The notes under the pieces were generated by a model, which saw only the letters and a program-made list of their open reading frames with translations, was not told the DNA's origin and did no database searches. The position numbers and the translations under genes are program-made. From Rhodoferax sp. (GTDB taxonomy: Bacteria; Pseudomonadota; Gammaproteobacteria; Burkholderiales; Burkholderiaceae_C), in NCBI GenBank assembly GCA_020048795.1, contig JAIFMA010000056.1, positions 1 to 5,357 on the forward strand: 5,357 bases of DNA, in the 5' to 3' direction. How positions within the stretch are numbered: the first letter of the stretch is position 1; each line of letters begins with the position of its first letter. This document shows positions 5,118 to 5,357 of the stretch, piece after piece.

Positions 5118-5149
5118 AAAAACAGGTCGCTATCACAAAGATAGCTACC
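5118..5149 (-). terminator. terminator-like hairpin after hypB
   Basis: Reading leftwards, GGTAGCTATC, loop TTTGT, GATAGCGACC forms a 9-bp stem with one A-G mismatch, followed by TG and five T residues (5122-5118). It begins 61 bp after the hypB stop, in the same orientation as hypB and hypF. This is the best intrinsic-terminator candidate in the window, and if active it would cut hypF off from hypB transcripts. Confidence 0.5.
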
Positions 5150-5181
5150 AACGCAGTCAACAAAAGGGCTGGAACCCAAAA
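5125..5181. repeat. Comamonadaceae-type intergenic repeat (GCTATC/GATAGC)
   Basis: The GCTATC-ACAAA-GATAGC hairpin is followed by CTACCAACGC and, further on, AAGGGCTGGAACCCAAAAA (5163-5181). I recall intergenic repeats in Comamonadaceae with the same order: a GCTATC/GATAGC hairpin, an AGCGC-like part and an AAGGGCT-CCAAA tail. The hairpin is seen; membership of that family is memory-based. Confidence 0.4.
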
Positions 5182-5209
5182 ACATCATAAATCCAAGTAA
5201 AAAACTGCG

Positions 5210-5357
5210 TCAAGCCGGCAGCGCGCGCAACTTGGCCAGCTCAGCCTCCAGCGCCGCAATCCGCGACGCCACCGGATCAGCACTGACCCCAGCAGCAACC
5301 GGTGCCGCCAGCAACCAGTCCAGCCAGGCCCCCATGCCCTCGCCGGTGGTGGCCGAC
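5210..5357 (-). CDS. hypB: HypB, C-terminal end (5' partial)
   Basis: From the right edge leftwards one frame gives 48 residues and a TGA, beginning SATTGEGMGAWLDWLLAAP. This matches the end of the HypB GTPase, whose E. coli form ends near ATSGEGMDQWLNWLETQ; the SAT part is the G5 guanine-binding motif. HypB binds nickel and, with HypA, delivers it to the hydrogenase large subunit under GTP hydrolysis. Unlike the E. coli protein, this one runs on about 30 residues after the WLDWL motif, ending in an alternating hydrophobic/charged helix (SRIAALEAELAKLRAL) that looks like a short coiled coil. The upstream part, with the P-loop and any His-rich stretch, is outside the window. Order hypB-hypF on one strand agrees with a hydrogenase maturation cluster. 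Confidence 0.85.
   Translation of the reverse strand, partial: SATTGEGMGAWLDWLLAAPVAAGVSADPVASRIAALEAELAKLRALPA

Noticed and set aside
4323..5144. 273-codon open frame on the + strand opposite hypF
   Set aside because: It runs through hypF and straight across the inverted-repeat element and shows no motifs; it is an antisense artefact of high GC.
1..5357. CRISPR arrays, tRNA or rRNA genes, full insertion sequences, phage genes
   Set aside because: No regularly spaced direct repeats, cloverleaf-type sequences, transposase domains or phage proteins are visible on either strand.

Overview
The window looks like chromosomal DNA from a GC-rich betaproteobacterium, probably Burkholderiales and most likely Comamonadaceae. 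This rests on high third-position GC, a stand-alone C-terminal-only HypF directly after hypB, and intergenic hairpin repeats of a kind I recall from Comamonadaceae. The genus cannot be fixed from this sequence.

Layout, left to right: (1) the C-terminal half of an AmpG-like MFS permease (+, cut by the window edge). (2) A 107-bp gap holding a perfect TTTAC-N5-TTTAC direct repeat, which is the reverse complement of the CpxR consensus GTAAA-N5-GTAAA. It lies just ahead of an OmpR/CpxR-type response regulator (+) and its membrane sensor histidine kinase (+), which form a two-gene operon. (3) A short convergent intergenic region with a hairpin and a GGGGTCAG-type repeat scrap. (4) A chromosomal pemI-pemK (kis-kid) toxin-antitoxin pair (-) with its own AT-rich promoter/operator. 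(5) A 234-bp gap carrying a decayed N-terminal fragment of a PIN-domain (VapC-like) gene (-). (6) hypF (-), encoding only the Kae1-like carbamoyltransferase half of HypF. (7) A 288-bp gap with an 85-bp GGGGTC-ended inverted-repeat element and a terminator-like hairpin. (8) The last 48 codons of hypB (-), cut by the right edge.

The right part is therefore the tail of a [NiFe]-hydrogenase maturation cluster reading leftwards (hypB then hypF). No hypC, hypD or hypE follows hypF; a PIN relic and a toxin-antitoxin pair occupy that position instead. The left part is a signalling operon next to a peptidoglycan-recycling-type permease. The two halves meet tail to tail around position 2,803-2,954.

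I see no wholly new multi-gene system. The points most worth a second look are the exact CpxR-type box in front of a regulator whose partner kinase has a periplasmic domain that does not look like CpxA, the half-length HypF separated from hypB by a repeat element and a terminator-like hairpin, and the stacked toxin-antitoxin remains behind hypF.
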